From the NCBI RefSeq assembly GCF_000316035.1, contig NZ_ANHX01000091.1, positions 1-64,000 on the forward strand: DNA of 64,000 nt, read 5' to 3'. Made by a program: the position numbers and the translations under genes. Below, piece by piece: positions 36,197 to 44,611 of this stretch; within the stretch, counting starts at the first letter, position 1; every line of letters starts with the position of its first letter. The DNA comes from Paenibacillus sp. PAMC 26794. GTDB taxonomy: Bacteria > Bacillota > Bacilli > Paenibacillales > Paenibacillaceae. A model generated the notes under the pieces. It did no database searches and was not told the DNA's origin. It saw only the letters and a list, made by a program, of their open reading frames with translations.

Positions 36197-39100
36197 ATGT
36201 CCCATTTTTTTTATAAGAGATCGCCTAGGATTATTAAGGAAACATCGGGAGAGGAAGTAGAAATTTTCTCCCCGCCCTCACTTCCTCAACCACCACAATT
36301 GAACATTATCTCGATTATGGTTCCCATCATGGTTACAGTTGCAGGTGGGGCGGCAATGATGACTTTTTACCAAAGTCGGGGGAATGGGCAATTTGTAACC
36401 GTACAGATGATTTCCCTCTGTATGATGGTTGTTTCATATTTTGTACCTGTACTGGTTCATTTCCAGAATAAAGCAAAGCATCGCAAGAAAATTAAAGATC
36501 GTGAACGTTTATACGACAATCACATTAATGAGAACAGGGAAACGCTGCAGAACTGGAAGAACGAATTGATTTTGAACTGGCACCAAACCCATTTGGATCC
36601 ACAATTTTGTATCAATATGGTCAAGGAGCGAAGCTCTTCGGTATGGGAGCGAATTCCACAGGATTTTGACTTCTTGAAAGTCCGCGTCGGCATTGGAACC
36701 GTGCCAAGTAACTTCGACATTACGGTACCTAAGCAAAATGGAGTCGAGAAGGATCCGATGCTTGAAAAAGCGAGAGAAATGACGGAGAAATTCACTACAA
36801 TTACGAATGCACCCGCCCTGTTAGACTTGAGTAAATATCGCATTATCGGACTTGTTGGCGACGAAGAAGAACTGAATATGTTCTGTCGTACTGTTGTGAC
36901 CCAACTTGCGGCACATCATGCACCTGACGAGCTTAAAATGGCCGTATTTATGAATAAGATACAGCGAGAAAATTGGGACTGGATGAGGTGGATTCCCCAT
37001 GTGTGGAACGACACCCGTTCGGGCAGATATCTGTTCGAAGAACGTGGATATCAACCTCAATTAATGGAGCAATTATTTACAATGTTACAGCGTCGCCAAT
37101 GGTTGAACAAGGGGGAGAAAGCACTCCCGTTTTACGTGTGTTTCCTGCCGTTTATTGAGATGCTGGAGCATGAGCCTATTCTTCCTTTGATGATGAAGAG
37201 CTCGGAGGTCATCGGTGTCTGCAGCATCGTACTTGCACCGAGCAAGGATGTTCTTCCGAAGGAATGTGAACTGGTTATTGATTTACATTCGGCTGAAGGG
37301 GTCATGCGTTCAACGAATGTAACGGGGGGTTCCGCTGGCGATGCTACCTATGCCAAGCCTAAGGATGAGATCCCATTTGTACAACCCTTCAAATCAGATC
37401 AGATGACAATGGAACAAGCAGATCAATTTGCACGTCAGATTGCTCCGTATCGGATCAAGCGAAATTCTGCGGATGAGATTGTAAATGTACTGACGTTGTT
37501 TGAACTATTTGGAATACAGAATATCGAACAGTTTCATGTGGAAAACAATTGGCAGAAGTCACGTTATCCCAATACCCTGCCTTTCCCTGTGGGTGTTAGA
37601 GGGGGGAAAAAGCCGGTTCTGCTGAACCTTCATGACAAGATCGAGCGTAAAGGACATGGTCCTCACGGACTTATGGCAGGAACAACCGGTTCAGGTAAAA
37701 GTGAAGTTATTCAATCCATTATTGCATCACTTGCGGTTGAATATCATCCCCATGATATGGCGTTTATGCTGATTGACTATAAAGGTGGGGGTATGTCCAA
37801 TACGTTCCAGGAATTGCCTCACGTTATTGCCACAGTAACCAATCTGGAAGAAGAAGGATTAATTGAACGTTCTAAGGTTTCCCTTAAAGCAGAGCTTAAA
37901 CGAAGACAGCGGTTATTCATTGCTGCTGGTAATGTACAGCATATTGACGAATATTATCTTACAGAGTGGAAAGATCGAGATCCTCTCCCGCATCTATTCA
38001 TTGTCATCGATGAGTTTGCACAACTGAAAAAAGACCAACCGGAGTTCATGAGTGAATTGGTTTCCATTGCGGCTATTGGTCGGACATTGGGTGTGCATCT
38101 GCTCTTGGCAACCCAGAAACCAGGCGGCGTTGTAGATGATAAAATCTGGAGTAACTCCCGTTATAAAGTCTGCCTTCGGGTTCAGGACGAAAGTGATAGT
38201 CGTGAGATGATCCGAATTCCGGATGCTGCTCATATTACAAACCCGGGTCGTGGTTTTCTGCAGGTCGGCAGTAATGAAGTATTTGAATCTGTTCAATTCG
38301 CATGGAGCGGTGCTCCGTATCGACCAGATCAGAGTATTACGCAATCTGACCGCAATATGTATGCTTATGAATTAGATGGACGCAAGACCAAGTTAAGAGA
38401 CCAGCTCGAGTTGCTTCAGGACACAAAACCTTCTGAAGAAAAGACGCTCAGTAAAAAACAATTAAACGTTCTTATTGAGCATATCGCGATGAAAGCAGAA
38501 CGAGAAGGTATTCAGCGTCTACCAGGTCCTTGGCTGGAGCCATTGCCTAATCATCTGACCTTGGAAGATCTGGCTGTTAGTTCCAGTGAACCAGGTAAAA
38601 TTTTGAATCCGCAAGTTGGACTTATTGATGATGTAGTGAACCAAAGACAATTTCCACTTCGGATCGATCTCGAATCAGGACATTGGCTAATATATGGTAT
38701 GCCAGGTACGGGGAAAACAACATTTATCCAGACCTTGCTCTATTCACTGGCAATGGAAACGACACCTAGTGATGTGAATATCTATGCGCTCGATTTCGGA
38801 AGAATGCTTAAGGATTATACTCTATTGCCTCATGTAGCGGATGTCATTCAGGATGATCAGGAAGAGAAGATGAACCGATTGTTCAATTATCTGGAAGAGA
38901 CCATTAGTAAGCGTAAAACGCTGTTTGCTGAAACAGGAGTAAAATCCAGATTGTCTTACTGTTCCGAAACTGGAAATACGCTGCCGGCCATACTTGTTAT
39001 TATCGATAGCTATGTTAGTTTCCGAGGGCAGTTCGAGAAGCTTCATGAGAAGCTGGATCCTCTGCTGCGTGAAGGTCCGGGACTAGGCATATACTTTGTA

Positions 39101-40201
39101 GCAACGATCAACCGTATTTCCGATATGTTGGAACGAATCCGCAGTAACTTTCCGAATGCTGTCTCATATATGCTTGCAGATGCAGGGGACTATAACTATG
39201 CCGTAGGAAGGCTGAACAAAGCACCAACACAGATGCCGGAAGGAAGGGCCTTTGTGAAGGGAACAATCCCTCCATATGAGTTCCAAACGGCGTTATCCAT
39301 TAATGCGGTGAATGAGTCTTCCCGTGCCAAGTTATTGCGCGAACAGTTTGCAGTAATTGACGTTGCTTGTACGACTGCTAAACCAGAGTCCATTCGAGTA
39401 TTACCTGAGGTCATTGCTATTCCAGAAGTGTTGAAAGATATTAATATTGTGTCTGCCCCTACGCTACCCGTTCATATGAACATTGATAGTTTGAGAATGT
39501 TGGGATGGGATATGGAAGCGGATGGTCCATATTTCATAGTTGCCGGAAGAATGGAATCTGGTAAAACGTCATTGCTCGTCACAATAGGATTGATATCAGC
39601 CATGAAGTATTCGCCGGATGAGCTTGAACTGTATCTATGCGACTTTAGACGCACGCCTCAAGGATTGGGAGCACTGAAGGAATTAAATCATACGGTGGCA
39701 TTTGCAACCAATGAGGCAACGATGGAAGAAATGATCGAAAATCTACGTACGAAACTGGAAGAGAGAGTTGCTGATCCAGATGAATTCGCTCCGAAGATGG
39801 TTCTAATGATGGATGATGTTGATTTCCTAGCTAAGCGTATCTCCAGAACGATCACAGGTCATCTGGAATACATCACCCGAAACGGACGAGAGCACGGTGT
39901 CTATATTATCGTTTCTGGGCAAGCCAATGCCATTAACCGTAATTATGATGAGTGGATGAAAGAGATTAAATCTGGTCAGATCGGTTGGTTGTTGGGTACG
40001 GCTGAATCTACAGATACTGAGCTGTTTAATATTAAAGTTCCTTTTGTCTCAGGTAGTCGAGTACTGCCGGATGGAGAAGGTTACTATATTAAGCGGAAAT
40101 TCGTAAGTGTGAAAGCAGTACATGCATTTGCCAATGGGGTTGCTCAAGTAGCAGAACAAGTAGAGGAAATAAATAGAAACGCAGTTCTTGTCGTAAATTA
40201 A
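36197..40201 (+). CDS. essC: Type VII secretion ATPase, EssC/EccC-like
   Basis: 1334 residues. Residues 1-30 (RSPRIIKETSGEEVEI) and two transmembrane segments (about 34-56, 66-88) match EssC/EccC. Three FtsK/SpoIIIE-type ATPase domains follow: Walker A TGSGKSE near 497, PGTGKTT near 837 and MESGKTS near 1118. Walker B is VIDEF in domain 1, IIDSY in domain 2 (no Glu) and MMDDVD in domain 3. Thus domain 1 is most likely the active one. The forkhead domains usual at the EssC N-terminus in staphylococci are missing. The start ATG follows gaggagg. A terminator follows the gene. Confidence 0.93.
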   Translation: MSHFFYKRSPRIIKETSGEEVEIFSPPSLPQPPQLNIISIMVPIMVTVAGGAAMMTFYQSRGNGQFVTVQMISLCMMVVSYFVPVLVHFQNKAKHRKKIKDRERLYDNHINENRETLQNWKNELILNWHQTHLDPQFCINMVKERSSSVWERIPQDFDFLKVRVGIGTVPSNFDITVPKQNGVEKDPMLEKAREMTEKFTTITNAPALLDLSKYRIIGLVGDEEELNMFCRTVVTQLAAHHAPDELKMAVFMNKIQRENWDWMRWIPHVWNDTRSGRYLFEERGYQPQLMEQLFTMLQRRQWLNKGEKALPFYVCFLPFIEMLEHEPILPLMMKSSEVIGVCSIVLAPSKDVLPKECELVIDLHSAEGVMRSTNVTGGSAGDATYAKPKDEIPFVQPFKSDQMTMEQADQFARQIAPYRIKRNSADEIVNVLTLFELFGIQNIEQFHVENNWQKSRYPNTLPFPVGVRGGKKPVLLNLHDKIERKGHGPHGLMAGTTGSGKSEVIQSIIASLAVEYHPHDMAFMLIDYKGGGMSNTFQELPHVIATVTNLEEEGLIERSKVSLKAELKRRQRLFIAAGNVQHIDEYYLTEWKDRDPLPHLFIVIDEFAQLKKDQPEFMSELVSIAAIGRTLGVHLLLATQKPGGVVDDKIWSNSRYKVCLRVQDESDSREMIRIPDAAHITNPGRGFLQVGSNEVFESVQFAWSGAPYRPDQSITQSDRNMYAYELDGRKTKLRDQLELLQDTKPSEEKTLSKKQLNVLIEHIAMKAEREGIQRLPGPWLEPLPNHLTLEDLAVSSSEPGKILNPQVGLIDDVVNQRQFPLRIDLESGHWLIYGMPGTGKTTFIQTLLYSLAMETTPSDVNIYALDFGRMLKDYTLLPHVADVIQDDQEEKMNRLFNYLEETISKRKTLFAETGVKSRLSYCSETGNTLPAILVIIDSYVSFRGQFEKLHEKLDPLLREGPGLGIYFVATINRISDMLERIRSNFPNAVSYMLADAGDYNYAVGRLNKAPTQMPEGRAFVKGTIPPYEFQTALSINAVNESSRAKLLREQFAVIDVACTTAKPESIRVLPEVIAIPEVLKDINIVSAPTLPVHMNIDSLRMLGWDMEADGPYFIVAGRMESGKTSLLVTIGLISAMKYSPDELELYLCDFRRTPQGLGALKELNHTVAFATNEATMEEMIENLRTKLEERVADPDEFAPKMVLMMDDVDFLAKRISRTITGHLEYITRNGREHGVYIIVSGQANAINRNYDEWMKEIKSGQIGWLLGTAESTDTELFNIKVPFVSGSRVLPDGEGYYIKRKFVSVKAVHAFANGVAQVAEQVEEINRNAVLVVN

Positions 40202-40210
40202 GTCATTAAA

Positions 40211-40241
40211 GGAAAAAAGACTCATAAATGAGTCTTTTTTC
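40211..40241 (+). terminator. Terminator after essC
   Basis: The stem aaaaaagactcat/atgagtctttttt contains an A run on one side and a T run on the other. Confidence 0.85.
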
Positions 40242-40252
40242 CCAAAAATTGT

Positions 40253-40282
40253 TTGGCAATTCACTAGTTCTTTGTATACAAT
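40253..40282 (+). promoter_or_regulatory. Promoter for the WXG100 gene
   Basis: ttggca (40253-40258) and tataca (40275-40280) are 16 bp apart, about 48 bp before the start codon. Confidence 0.55.
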
Positions 40283-40329
40283 AGTTAATGGGTAAAATTT
40301 ATAAAAATGGTATAAAGGGGAAGATAAGA

Positions 40330-40599
40330 ATGGCAAAGATTCAGATTACACCTGAAGAGATGGATAATGCTGCATCGAAGTTTGACCAAGGAGCGCAAGA
40401 AAGTGAGCAACTGGCACAACAGTTGAACTCCTTGATGCAATCCTTGCAAGGCGGATGGGAAGGTATGACCTCCCAAGGATTTTACAATAGATACGAATCC
40501 GATAAAAAGAACATGACAGTGTACGTTGAAATGCTTCGTGCAGTAGGTACAGAATTGAAATCCATTGCAGATCGCTTCAGACAAGCAGACCAACAGTAG
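40330..40599 (+). CDS. WXG100 protein, EsxA-like
   Basis: 89 residues, all helical, with the central W-x-G (GGWEGMTS, residues 40-47) and a C-terminal YxxxD/E-like region. Canonical small T7SS substrate. The start ATG 40330 follows aaagggga; a longer frame to 40288 is not supported. It has its own promoter and a terminator directly after, so it is expressed as a single gene, as expected for an abundant EsxA. Confidence 0.92.
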   Translation: MAKIQITPEEMDNAASKFDQGAQESEQLAQQLNSLMQSLQGGWEGMTSQGFYNRYESDKKNMTVYVEMLRAVGTELKSIADRFRQADQQ

Positions 40600-40611
40600 T
40601 AGTTACATAAG

Positions 40612-40640
40612 AAGCCAGGTAAACTTACCTGGCTTTTTCT
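40612..40640 (+). terminator. Terminator after the WXG100 gene
   Basis: The 9-bp stem agccaggta/tacctggct is followed by ttttt. Confidence 0.85.
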
Positions 40641-40673
40641 ATATCCAGAGTATGAAAATGTGAGGTTATTCCT

Positions 40674-41423
40674 ATGAGTTATTCAGTACATGCGACGGGA
40701 AGCACCCCCGCTTTACTAATCTATTTAATTGATATTAGCGGTTCAATGACACTTGAGCTTGAAGGGCAACGGAGGATGGATATCGTTAACGAGGGACTTC
40801 AGACGATTATTCGCCAGATCGTCTACCGATCAACGAAAGGATCAAAAGTGTCTCCTCGTTATCGAATCGCGATTCTTGCCTATAGTGATGAAGTATACGA
40901 TCTACTAGATGGTGTTAAATCTATTGATCGTATCGCTAATCGTGGAAGTCTGCCACCGCTATACCCGAAACGATTCACAGACACGGCGAAGGCATTCAAA
41001 CAAGCGGAGAAGATTATTCAGTCTGAGCTTCGTAACATGGAGCACTGTCCTGCCCCTCTGATCTGTCATATGACTGATGGCATTTACACAGGGGAAGATC
41101 CTGAACCGATTGTTGAACGGATCAAAACCATGTCTGTCCCTGATGGACAAGTGCTGGTCGAAAATATTTTTATTACAGAGGATGCTTCCACTAGCCGGAT
41201 TCGCGATACACGAGCTTGGAAAGGGATGATGCCGGATTCCTTCGTGGTGGATCCCTATTCGGAGAAATTAAAACGAATGTCTTCGGTTGTACCTGAAAGC
41301 TATCGCGAAATGATGATGGAATCCGGATATTCGATTAAGAAGGGTGCACTTATGATGCTGCCTGGTACAAGTAAAGACCTAATTTCACTAGGGCTGCAGA
41401 TGTCTGCTTCTACCCCGATGTAA
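40674..41423 (+). CDS. von Willebrand factor A domain protein
   Basis: 249 residues. A MIDAS motif (YLIDISGSM, DxSGS) at about residue 22-28 and a later conserved Thr/Asp (ICHMTDG) mark a metal-binding vWA domain, close to TerY-like intracellular forms. No signal peptide is seen. vWA proteins often work with kinases and phosphatases; a kinase-like gene lies 340 bp downstream. It is not part of known EssC core machines, so its role here is unknown. The start ATG follows gtgaggtt. Confidence 0.75.
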   Translation: MSYSVHATGSTPALLIYLIDISGSMTLELEGQRRMDIVNEGLQTIIRQIVYRSTKGSKVSPRYRIAILAYSDEVYDLLDGVKSIDRIANRGSLPPLYPKRFTDTAKAFKQAEKIIQSELRNMEHCPAPLICHMTDGIYTGEDPEPIVERIKTMSVPDGQVLVENIFITEDASTSRIRDTRAWKGMMPDSFVVDPYSEKLKRMSSVVPESYREMMMESGYSIKKGALMMLPGTSKDLISLGLQMSASTPM

Positions 41424-41441
41424 CCGTAAGGAGGAGAACAC

Positions 41442-41723
41442 ATGGATCGAACATTATTGACCTTAATTATTGATGCTACTGGAAAAAAGACAGATGTAGA
41501 GCTACCTAATACGATACCTTTGCATGAATTACTTGAACCCATGCTCAAAGGATTAAATGAAGGTATGGCCCTTACGTTTCAAGCATCCAACTATCGCTAC
41601 TATCTTAGCAGTGATGGAAGCGAGTGGAATAGCATGGATCTTCAGCAGTCTCTGGAGGATGTAAAAGCAATGGATGGAAGCTATCTGCGCATTGAGCAGG
41701 TTAACTCCTTCTCAACAATATAA
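41442..41723 (+). CDS. YukD/EsaB-like ubiquitin-fold protein
   Basis: 93 residues. The pattern of LTLIIDATGKKTDVELPNTI followed by LLEPML and a C-terminal LRIEQV fits the ubiquitin-like EsaB/YukD family found in T7SS loci. It supports assignment of the locus to type VII secretion. The start ATG follows aaggagga, 18 bp after the vWA gene. Confidence 0.75.
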   Translation: MDRTLLTLIIDATGKKTDVELPNTIPLHELLEPMLKGLNEGMALTFQASNYRYYLSSDGSEWNSMDLQQSLEDVKAMDGSYLRIEQVNSFSTI

Positions 41724-41761
41724 TTTCGAATCATTTTTTTGTGCAAAGGGGAGCAAGAATC

Positions 41762-43120
41762 GTGTTTCCACCTGATATAAATACAGAACTACGAATCAGA
41801 AACCAAGTTTACAGACTGGGCCAGCACCCTCAATTCGAAGGCATGCCTTATGGTCAGGAGGGCAGGGAAGGCACAGTATACAAGCTTATTAACAGCTCGG
41901 GAGAAAACAGTGCCTTGAAGGTGTTCCGCCCAGCCTTCCGACAGCCTTCTGTCATGAAGTTAACAGAGCTCATGGCAGACCTCACAGTCCACTCAGGACT
42001 GAGCGTATGGTCACGAATGATATTGAATCCGATAGAAGATATGGAGTTGCTCGGACATTATCCTGAGTTACTTTACGGTGCACATATGCCATGGATCGAT
42101 GGTGTGACATGGAGTGAATTAATGCTTGGCCGAGAAGCATTATCTCGGGAACAATCAATGAAATTGGCAATGGTTTTGGTATCTACCATGGCTGTATTGG
42201 AGCAAGCTGGCATAGCCCATGCCGACTTGTCAGCTTCTAATCTGCTGATCGTCAATCCTAATCAAGAGGCGGAGGACATGTCTGTTGAATTAGTTGACGT
42301 GGAAGGAATGTACGCTAAGCAATTGGAGGAACCCGATAATCTGCCAGAGGGTGCAACGGGATATACCGCAGCTTTCCTTAGAGAGTATGGGGACTGGAGT
42401 CCTCTTGCGGATCGATTTGCTGGTGGAATCCTGCTTGCCGAGATGCTGGCTTGGTCGAGTACAGACATATGTAAGCAAGCGTGGGGAGATAGTTATTTTG
42501 ATCCACAAGAAATCCAGCAACAAAGTGAGCGCTATGTACTTCTTCAAGCGACGCTTGAGCAGCAGTATGGCCCTGAAGTAGCAGCATTGCTAGATCGGTT
42601 GTGGAATGCAGAGCAACTACAGCAATGCCCAACCTTTGGAGAATGGCAGATTGCACTGGCTTCAGCGAAGCAATTCGTGGAGCAAGAGGCGATTTCAACA
42701 TCTGAAATGGAAATAGAGTTGGAGCAACCAGCAGAGGAATCTATTCACTTGCCGAGTGAGTATGCTGTTAACGCTTTGAGTCACGCCCAAGAGAATCAAT
42801 TGGCACGTGCCCGTCAATTGGAACGTCAGGGGAATCTGACATCGGCCTTCTGGGAATATGGCAAGCTGATTGAGCAATTTAACGATCGTTCGCCATTTCA
42901 TGTTGAAATCTCCATTGCCATGGAGCAGGTGCAAGAAGGCATAGATCAGACTGTCTTTAACCCTGAACCTAAGCAGACTCTCGTAAAAAAAGGCTGGAAT
43001 CAACTTATCCAACAGAATAAACAGTCCACCTATGACCGTATGTGGATCTATGTAATAGGTGCTTCGGTTGGTGCGCTGGTTTTTGCACTAATTATTTATG
43101 TTATTGGTCTATTTAAATAG
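41762..43120 (+). CDS. Kinase-like bitopic protein in the EssB position
   Basis: 452 residues. A protein kinase fold: Gly-rich GREGTVY, Lys in ALKVF, catalytic loop HADLSASN and DVEG in place of DFG. So it keeps the Lys, Asp, Asn and metal-binding Asp that EssB/YukC pseudokinases lack, and may be active. A TPR-like region (about 335-395) follows and one transmembrane segment lies at the extreme C-terminus (427-447). EssB/YukC has its membrane segment in the middle, so this may be a functional analogue. The start GTG 41762 follows aaagggga. The ORF beginning at 41741 is upstream of the ribosome binding site and is not used. Confidence 0.65.
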   Translation: MFPPDINTELRIRNQVYRLGQHPQFEGMPYGQEGREGTVYKLINSSGENSALKVFRPAFRQPSVMKLTELMADLTVHSGLSVWSRMILNPIEDMELLGHYPELLYGAHMPWIDGVTWSELMLGREALSREQSMKLAMVLVSTMAVLEQAGIAHADLSASNLLIVNPNQEAEDMSVELVDVEGMYAKQLEEPDNLPEGATGYTAAFLREYGDWSPLADRFAGGILLAEMLAWSSTDICKQAWGDSYFDPQEIQQQSERYVLLQATLEQQYGPEVAALLDRLWNAEQLQQCPTFGEWQIALASAKQFVEQEAISTSEMEIELEQPAEESIHLPSEYAVNALSHAQENQLARARQLERQGNLTSAFWEYGKLIEQFNDRSPFHVEISIAMEQVQEGIDQTVFNPEPKQTLVKKGWNQLIQQNKQSTYDRMWIYVIGASVGALVFALIIYVIGLFK

Positions 43121-43141
43121 TGATTGAAGGAGTGCTTTATC

Positions 43142-43951
43142 TTGGAAAATGAATTAACGGAAGAGTGGTCATTTCAACTCTCTCCTGAAGAATTTTTCTT
43201 CTTGACTCAGTTGGTAGGAGTCCGTCATATAGCTAACTTTGATGATCCTTATCGTGGGTATCTGGCTAAGGAATTGGAAGCGGAATATAAGGTGATTGAA
43301 AAGACATTTGTGGAAAAAGGGTATCTGGTTCCGAAGCAAGAGGGGACTGGCTATGATATGAATGAAATGCTCGCCTATTGCATTGCTGCATGCGGCAGTG
43401 CTGATGTGATGCATGTGAGTAAGAAGATTGAAGGCACTGGGAAATTCGCAGGTCACTACTATTTCACTCCTCGAATCGTTGTTGAACAAACAGCAGATGA
43501 ATTAGGAGGCATTGTCCTTGTTCCTGTGGCAGATGCCCAATTAACGTTAGAAGCTATGAAGGGGTTCTTTCCACTGACGCTTCAATATAAGAGTGCAGCC
43601 AAAAAGGCGGTCATCAAAGACTGCACGTGGGATCAATGGAATCAGCTTACCGAAGTAGACCGGCTTAATAGACTGGTTCAAGCAGGGCATACGGAAGAAC
43701 AGGCAGAGCTTGCATTAGACATCTTCAGTAATGGGGAGCGCTCAGGCTCCATGATGTTTATGAAGAGGCATGGACTGATGTGGCATCAGGAGGATTATCA
43801 CTATGCGCAATGGGGAGACAAGCTGTATTTGGCGGTTGAATTGACGGAGGGTACGCTTCAATTCCAGCCATACAAGCCGGCGATATTGAAAAAAGCGTTA
43901 TTACGATTTGCGGATCAAATCGAAAAACTAGATGGGAAAGGGGTCAAATAA
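43142..43951 (+). CDS. Possible EspG-like chaperone
   Basis: 269 residues, soluble, no signal. The opening (FQLSPEEFFFLTQLVGVRHI) and the overall length recall mycobacterial EspG, a chaperone of T7SS substrates, but similarity is weak and visual only. It lies between the kinase-like protein and two WXG100 genes, a place suited to a substrate chaperone. The start is TTG 43142 behind aaggag; its stop abuts the next ATG. Confidence 0.4.
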   Translation: MENELTEEWSFQLSPEEFFFLTQLVGVRHIANFDDPYRGYLAKELEAEYKVIEKTFVEKGYLVPKQEGTGYDMNEMLAYCIAACGSADVMHVSKKIEGTGKFAGHYYFTPRIVVEQTADELGGIVLVPVADAQLTLEAMKGFFPLTLQYKSAAKKAVIKDCTWDQWNQLTEVDRLNRLVQAGHTEEQAELALDIFSNGERSGSMMFMKRHGLMWHQEDYHYAQWGDKLYLAVELTEGTLQFQPYKPAILKKALLRFADQIEKLDGKGVK

Positions 43952-44227
43952 ATGGCAGACCGTATCAAAATTGAACCTGAACGTATTAAGGAGATCGCTA
44001 CCCGATTTCTGGCCAGCAGTCAGGAAAGTATAGCTTTGTCCAGAGAGTTAAAGTCATTGATCGATGGAATTACCGGGGAATGGGAGGGGAAATCTCAAGA
44101 GCGTTTCTATTCCTCTTACAAAGATGCCCATGTTCAGCTGGAAAGTGTATCAACTGTACTGAAGGATGTAGGGGAAGAGCTTAAAGCCATTTCCGAGAGA
44201 TTCAGTAAGGCAGATTCAATAAAGTAA
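43952..44227 (+). CDS. WXG100 protein 2
   Basis: 91 residues, all helical, with W-E-G in GEWEGKSQERF at residue 44-54. The start ATG directly follows the preceding stop codon. It and the next gene precede the Rhs toxin gene and are likely partners of that toxin's N-terminal helical domain. Confidence 0.85.
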   Translation: MADRIKIEPERIKEIATRFLASSQESIALSRELKSLIDGITGEWEGKSQERFYSSYKDAHVQLESVSTVLKDVGEELKAISERFSKADSIK

Positions 44228-44239
44228 GGAGATGTACAT

Positions 44240-44599
44240 ATGCCAATTCGGCCTGACGTCGGTAAACTGCGGAGCATTGCCTCCAAATTACGCAACAACA
44301 GCAACAAGCTGGAGAATGAACGCTCCAGTATTAATAGTAATGTACAGTCCATGATCTGGAAGGGTAGAGTGTATCAACACTTTATGGATGATTTCAGAGA
44401 CACAACTCAACGGATGAGGCAGACAGCGGATGAAATGGAACAATTCGCACGACGACTGGATGCGTTAGCCAATCAGTTCATGCAGGAAGATCTTGAAGAA
44501 GAGCGCAGAGAGAGAGAACGCCAGGAACGTGAGCGTCAGGAGCGCGAAAGACAACGAGCGGCAGCAGCGGCAGCCTCTGCTGCTGCGAAGAAGAAATAA
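44240..44599 (+). CDS. WXG100-like protein with charged tail
   Basis: 119 residues. The helical hairpin has W-K-G (MIWKGRVY). After residue 85 comes a tail of RERQE-type repeats and then Ala/Lys-rich sequence, which is unusual for WXG100 proteins. It may be a partner or delivery factor for the Rhs protein encoded 12 bp downstream. The start ATG follows aaggagat. Confidence 0.75.
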   Translation: MPIRPDVGKLRSIASKLRNNSNKLENERSSINSNVQSMIWKGRVYQHFMDDFRDTTQRMRQTADEMEQFARRLDALANQFMQEDLEEERRERERQERERQERERQRAAAAAASAAAKKK

Positions 44600-44611
44600 G
44601 GGGGAAGCAAT

